A stretch of DNA of 64,000 nucleotides from positions 1 to 64,000 of the forward strand of contig NZ_BAGF01000020.1 of the NCBI RefSeq assembly GCF_000308755.1, written 5' to 3'. The first letter of the stretch is position 1; each line of letters begins with the position of its first letter. Below, one piece after another: positions 59,006 to 64,000 of the stretch. The stretch comes from Nocardia pneumoniae NBRC 100136 (GTDB lineage: Bacteria > Actinomycetota > Actinomycetes > Mycobacteriales > Mycobacteriaceae). The position numbers and the translations under genes were made by a program. A model generated the notes under the pieces. It searched no databases, was not told where the DNA came from, and saw only the letters and a program-made list of their open reading frames with translations.

Positions 59006-59944
59006 ATGGTGAGCGACGACAGAGCGGGGACCGCGGTGGGGCGGCTGGTCGCCGAGGGTGTGCTGTCCCGAGAGCAGGCCGACGCGGTGCTTGCGGCGCT
59101 CGCTGTCGAGCAGGCTGCGGCGGCGCGCGGGAAGGTGCTCGCGGAGATCGCCGCTTACCTCGGCGCCGGTCTGGTGTTCGGCGGGATCTTCCTGGTGATG
59201 GCTTCGTCCTGGGAGGACCTGGGACGTCCGGTCCGGGTCGGAGTGCTCGCCATCGTGGCGGCCGCGTTGCTGTTCGGCGGAGTTCTGCTCGCCGGTGCGT
59301 TGTTCACTCGCCAGAGGGCGCACGGCGCGCGCGCCAGGCTTGCGGCGGTGTTGTTCGCCTTGGCTTCCGTCGCGCTCGCCGGGGCTGTCGGCACCGCGTT
59401 CGAGGGCGGAAAAGTCGACGACGGTTGGGTTTTCGCGTGTGTGGCGGGAGCGGTGGTCGCGGTGCTCGGCTACCTCGCGCTGCCATCGGTGCCCGGCATG
59501 CTCGTCTGCGCCTGCTTCGTGCCCGCGGCCGTCGCGGGGATGCTCACCGAGGTGTTCGGCCTCGACGACGCGTGGGGCAGCGCGGCCGTGCTGCTGCTCG
59601 GTGGCGCGTGGTTCGCGCTGACCAGACTCGGCGTCCTGATCGAAACCCAGGTCGGATATCTCATCGCGATCGTCACCTCCATCGCGGCCGCGCAGAGCAT
59701 CGACATCGAGGGCCGGACCTGGGCTTACGGTCTCACAGCACTGGTAGCTCTGGTCTGCTTCGTCCTCTACGCGACTCAGCGATCGGCAGTGCTCGTCATC
59801 GGCGGCGCCGTGTCCGTCGCGCTCGCCGTCGGCGAGGCCGTCGCCGAATGGACCGACGACGCCCTCGGCGCGGCAGCCGTCGTCGTAGCGATCGGCGCAC
59901 TCACCCTCACCTTCGGCGCATTCCGCCTCGCCCGATCCAAGTAG
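59006..59944 (+). CDS. DUF2157-like multi-pass membrane protein
   Basis: A 312-residue protein. The short cytosolic N-terminus (LVAEGVLSREQADAVLAAL) is the usual entry to DUF2157-type domains. It is followed by about eight to nine membrane helices. The function of the family is unknown. CATACT ends six bases before ATG 59006 (leaderless type). The frame open from 58715 is rejected for this reason. Confidence 0.8.
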   Translation: MVSDDRAGTAVGRLVAEGVLSREQADAVLAALAVEQAAAARGKVLAEIAAYLGAGLVFGGIFLVMASSWEDLGRPVRVGVLAIVAAALLFGGVLLAGALFTRQRAHGARARLAAVLFALASVALAGAVGTAFEGGKVDDGWVFACVAGAVVAVLGYLALPSVPGMLVCACFVPAAVAGMLTEVFGLDDAWGSAAVLLLGGAWFALTRLGVLIETQVGYLIAIVTSIAAAQSIDIEGRTWAYGLTALVALVCFVLYATQRSAVLVIGGAVSVALAVGEAVAEWTDDALGAAAVVVAIGALTLTFGAFRLARSK

Positions 59945-60060
59945 CTCCGCGAGTGGCACACCATGGCGGCTCCTTCTCGCGTTTTGCCGCAGCCATGTGC
60001 CACTCACCCTCGGGGTAGCGGAGGCGTGGGATGAATCACATCGGGCGGGACTGTCTGTTG

Positions 60061-60080
60061 ATAGTTGGACATCCAACTAT
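60061..60080 (+). promoter_or_regulatory. Perfect palindrome upstream of mmsA
   Basis: ATAGTTGGACATCCAACTAT has 9-bp perfect arms around CA. Its right end runs into TATAGG, a -10-like box, and it lies 42 bp before the mmsA ATG. A repressor here would block the promoter of the valine operon. No regulator gene is adjacent on this side. Confidence 0.75.
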
Positions 60081-60122
60081 AGGATTCCCGCATACCGCAT
60101 CGGCTACGAGAACAGGACTGGC

Positions 60123-61622
<1,500 letters not shown>

Positions 61623-61627
61623 CGCCG

Positions 61628-62767
61628 ATGTTCGACTTGGACGACGACGAAAAGGCGATCCGCGACACCGCGCGCGGCTTCGCCGACGAATTCCTCGCCC
61701 CGAACGCGCTGGAATGGGACGAGCAGAAGCATTTCCCGGTCGACGTGCTGCGCAAGGCGGGCCCGCTCGGACTCGGCGGCATCTACGTCCGCGAGGACGT
61801 GGGCGGATCCGGCCTGCGCAGGCTCGACGCCGTCCGCATCTTCGAGCAGCTGGCCACCGGTTGCCCGGCCATCGCCGCCTACATCTCCATCCACAACATG
61901 GCCACGTGGATGATCGACCGCTACGGCGACGAGGAACAGCGCGACCGCTGGCTGCCGCGCCTGACCACGATGGAGCTGCTGGCCAGCTACGCGCTGACCG
62001 AACCGGGTGTCGGCTCGGACGCGGCGGCCTTGGCCACCAAGGCCGTTCGCGACGGCGACGACTACATCTTCAACGGCGCCAAGCAGTTCATCTCCGGCGC
62101 GGGCGCCACCGACGTCTACGTCGTCATGGCGCGGACCGGAGACGCCGGGGCGCGCGGGATCTCGGCGTTCATCGTGCCCGCCGACACCCCCGGCGTCTCG
62201 TTCGGCGCCAACGAGAAGAAGATGGGCTGGAACGCGCAGCCGACCCGTCAGGTGATCTTCTCCGACGCCAGGATTCCCGCGGCGAACCGGCTCGGCGCGG
62301 AGGGCGATGGCTTCCGCATCGCGATGAACGGACTCAACGGCGGCAGGCTCAATATCGCCGCGTGCTCGGTCGGCGGCGCGCAGGCCGCGCTGGACAAGAC
62401 GGTGCCGTATCTCGCCGAGCGGCACGCGTTCGGCAAGCCGCTGTTGAAGAATCAGGCGCTGCAATTCGAACTCGCCGATATGCGAACCGAATTGGAGGCC
62501 GCGCGCACCCTGCTGTGGCGGGCCGCGGCGGCACTGGACGCCGACGCGCCGGACAAGGTCGAGCTGTGCGCCATGGCGAAACGATTCGCGACGGACGCCG
62601 GTTTCGAGGTGGCCAACAAGGCGCTTCAGCTGCACGGCGGCTACGGCTATCTGGCCGAGTACGGCGTGGAGAAGATCGTCCGGGACCTGCGGGTGCACCA
62701 GATTCTCGAAGGCACCAACGAAATCATGCGGGTGGTCGTCGCCCGCTCGGTGGTAGGAGCGGCATGA
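61628..62767 (+). CDS. mmsC: Acyl-CoA dehydrogenase, probably isobutyryl-CoA dehydrogenase
   Basis: A 379-residue FAD enzyme. Motifs are SYALTEPGVGSDAAAL, FISGAG, RHAFGKPL and the catalytic glutamate in ILEGTNEIMR (about Glu361). It would make methacrylyl-CoA from isobutyryl-CoA, between BkdABC and MmsA in the valine pathway. The assignment to isobutyryl-CoA is from its place between mmsA and the hydrolase. Five bases separate it from mmsA, so they are one operon. Confidence 0.9.
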   Translation: MFDLDDDEKAIRDTARGFADEFLAPNALEWDEQKHFPVDVLRKAGPLGLGGIYVREDVGGSGLRRLDAVRIFEQLATGCPAIAAYISIHNMATWMIDRYGDEEQRDRWLPRLTTMELLASYALTEPGVGSDAAALATKAVRDGDDYIFNGAKQFISGAGATDVYVVMARTGDAGARGISAFIVPADTPGVSFGANEKKMGWNAQPTRQVIFSDARIPAANRLGAEGDGFRIAMNGLNGGRLNIAACSVGGAQAALDKTVPYLAERHAFGKPLLKNQALQFELADMRTELEAARTLLWRAAAALDADAPDKVELCAMAKRFATDAGFEVANKALQLHGGYGYLAEYGVEKIVRDLRVHQILEGTNEIMRVVVARSVVGAA

Positions 62768-62919
62768 GTGAGCGCAGCGAGCGAATCATCGACACCGCGC
62801 GCACCGCGCATGACGGAGCCGAGCGCCAGCGAGGCGCAGTCATGAGCGGTCAGGCCCGGAGGCGGCAGCGCAGCGTGACCATGGAGGGCCCCGCTCATGC
62901 CAGAGAGGACAGAGCATGA
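62764..62919 (+). CDS. 51-residue bridging ORF in the valine operon
   Basis: A small frame starting MSERSERIIDTARTAHDGAE fills the only large gap of the operon. Its ATG overlaps the mmsC stop (ATGA), and its TGA overlaps the ATG of the hydrolase (ATGA). Arg and Glu dominate. The opening GAGTGAGCGCAGCGAGCG looks like a repeated intergenic element of actinobacteria that I recall seeing near gene starts. It may serve to couple translation rather than encode a working protein. Confidence 0.4.
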   Translation: MSERSERIIDTARTAHDGAERQRGAVMSGQARRRQRSVTMEGPAHAREDRA

Positions 62920-63980
62920 CCGAACCAGAAGTTCTGCTCGAACAGCGCGACGGGCTGGGCCTGATCACGCTGAATCGGCCGAAGGCCATCAACGCCCTGA
63001 ATCACTCGATGGCCCTGGCTATTACGGATGCACTGCGCACCTGGGCCGAGGACGACGCGGTGCGCACGGTGGTCGTCACGGGTGCGGGTGAGCGCGGCCT
63101 GTGCGCGGGCGGCGATATCGTCGCCATTCACGACGACGCGAAAAATGGTGCGAATAGCGCGGATTCGGCGACCGGTCGGTTCTGGCGCGACGAGTACGTC
63201 CTGAACGCGCTGATCGGCCGTTACCCGAAGCCGTATGTGGTGGTGATGGACGGCATCGTGATGGGTGGTGGCGTCGGTCTGTCCGGGCACGGCAGCCACC
63301 GCATCGTCACCGAACGATCCAAGATCGGCATGCCGGAAGTGGGCATCGGCTTCGTTCCCGATGTCGGCGGCACCTATCTGCTCGCGCGCACACCGGGTGA
63401 GATCGGCACCCACGTCGCGCTGACCACCGCGCGCATGAGTGCCGGTGACGCCATCGCGGCGGGCTTCGCCGACTACTTCGTCGCCTCGGATGACCTGCCC
63501 GCGCTGCTCGAGACGCTGCGCTCGGAGAGCGCCGATATCGCGGTCGCCAAGTTCGCCACGGACGCACCGGAATCCGCGCTGGTCGCCGGACAGGAGTGGA
63601 TCGACGCCTGCTACAGCGCCGACTCGGTCGAGGAGATCGTCGCACGCCTGGAGGCACACGAAGCTCCTGAGGCACGGGCGGCCGCCGCCGAGATCCTGGC
63701 GAAATCCCCGGTCGCGCTGAAGGTGACGCTGCGCTCGCTGCGCGCCGCGCGCACCGCGCCGAGCCTGGAGGCGGTGCTGAACGAGGAGTACCGGGTCTCG
63801 GTCGCCTCGCTGTCCTCACACGATCTGGTCGAGGGCATCCGCGCCCAGGTGATCGACAAGGACCGCGACCCGCGGTGGTCGCCCGCGACCCTCGCCGAGG
63901 TCATGGACGCGCAGGTAGACGCATACTTCGCCGAGTTGGGTGAACGAGAACTGGGTCTGGTGGCCCCGGAGGTGGCGTGA
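62916..63980 (+). CDS. 3-Hydroxyisobutyryl-CoA hydrolase (crotonase family)
   Basis: A 354-residue crotonase-fold enzyme with the oxyanion motifs GLCAGGDI and MDGIVMGGGVGLS. The catalytic-type glutamate lies in GMPEVGIGFVPDVGG. The length of about 350 residues is that of HIBCH-type hydrolases and exceeds normal enoyl-CoA hydratases (about 260). It frees 3-hydroxyisobutyrate for MmsB. Any hydratase step before it would need another enzyme, which is not in this window. The start overlaps the preceding frame by four bases. Confidence 0.88.
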   Translation: MTEPEVLLEQRDGLGLITLNRPKAINALNHSMALAITDALRTWAEDDAVRTVVVTGAGERGLCAGGDIVAIHDDAKNGANSADSATGRFWRDEYVLNALIGRYPKPYVVVMDGIVMGGGVGLSGHGSHRIVTERSKIGMPEVGIGFVPDVGGTYLLARTPGEIGTHVALTTARMSAGDAIAAGFADYFVASDDLPALLETLRSESADIAVAKFATDAPESALVAGQEWIDACYSADSVEEIVARLEAHEAPEARAAAAEILAKSPVALKVTLRSLRAARTAPSLEAVLNEEYRVSVASLSSHDLVEGIRAQVIDKDRDPRWSPATLAEVMDAQVDAYFAELGERELGLVAPEVA

Positions 63981-64000
63981 TGAGCAAGCGAATCGGTTTC
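63980..64000 (+). CDS. mmsB: Start of next gene, probably 3-hydroxyisobutyrate dehydrogenase (partial)
   Basis: Only seven codons are visible (MSKRIGF). The ATG overlaps the stop codon of the hydrolase by one base, so it is in the same operon. The opening matches the start of 3-hydroxyisobutyrate dehydrogenases (a beta strand before GLGxMG). The identity is inferred from operon logic and cannot be proven here. Confidence 0.45.

Overview
The window is high-GC actinobacterial DNA, most likely from a Nocardia or a close relative in the Mycobacteriales. This rests on the strong G/C bias at third codon positions, the many GTG starts, TANNNT boxes placed 5-8 nt before start codons, and a gene order that I recall from Mycobacterium tuberculosis (lat-lrpA-pcd, accA3-sseA-maf-accE-accD5-birA, gtrA-purK-purE-fadE25). 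There is one tRNA (initiator Met) and no rRNA, CRISPR array, prophage or insertion sequence that I can recognise.

Layout. 1-205: a TGCGG tandem repeat, a terminator and tRNA-fMet. 269-3787: lysine catabolism (pcd, lrpA, lat). 3905-10342: a beta-propeller lipoprotein, a small hypothetical gene, two tandem receptor-like Ser/Thr kinases and a patatin-like lipase. 10589-18452: an acyl-CoA carboxylase island with the biotinylated subunit (accA3), beta and epsilon subunits (accD5, accE) and biotin ligase (birA). A rhodanese homologue lacking its catalytic cysteine, a SufR-like regulator and maf are interleaved with it. 18630-25719: a PH-domain membrane protein, a two-component system, GtrA, purK-purE, a TetR regulator and fadE25. 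26116-31181: smaller metabolic genes, including a GNAT, an FAD-linked oxidase, a second GtrA, a 38-residue membrane protein, peptidase E, a mycothiol/DinB-type enzyme and a HIT protein. 31576-34534: the three-gene proton-translocating transhydrogenase operon. 34626-39992: an AAA ATPase, an LppU-like secreted-domain protein, an MFS transporter, a 5'-truncated NmrA-type SDR remnant, an AraC regulator and a thioesterase. 40004-44360: the branched-chain keto-acid dehydrogenase operon (bkdA-bkdB-bkdC) facing an Lrp-type bkdR. 44492-53085: an SDR, a BenE transporter, an intact mercaptopyruvate sulfurtransferase, a SNF2 helicase overlapping a SWIM-finger gene, and a BtuF-like protein without a signal peptide. 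53130-64000: an amidohydrolase, a TetR/Dabb pair with palindromic operators, the fused B12 mutase icmF, a DUF2157-like protein, and the valine/isobutyrate operon mmsA-acyl-CoA dehydrogenase-hydrolase-(mmsB), which runs off the end.

How it fits together. Much of the window feeds the propionyl-/methylmalonyl-CoA node. BkdABC makes branched acyl-CoAs. The isobutyryl-CoA dehydrogenase, hydrolase, MmsB and MmsA take isobutyryl-CoA to propionyl-CoA. IcmF interconverts isobutyryl- and n-butyryl-CoA. AccA3/AccD5/AccE carboxylate propionyl-CoA after biotinylation by BirA. Several local regulators (bkdR, two TetR proteins, lrpA) sit beside clear inverted-repeat candidate operators.

I did not find a convincing unknown defence or mobile system. 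The best follow-ups are the Cys-to-Ser sulfurtransferase beside a SufR-like regulator, the paired fadE25 operators, the mmsA and TetR/Dabb palindromes, the SNF2-SWIM gene pair, and the unusually frequent leaderless-type starts.
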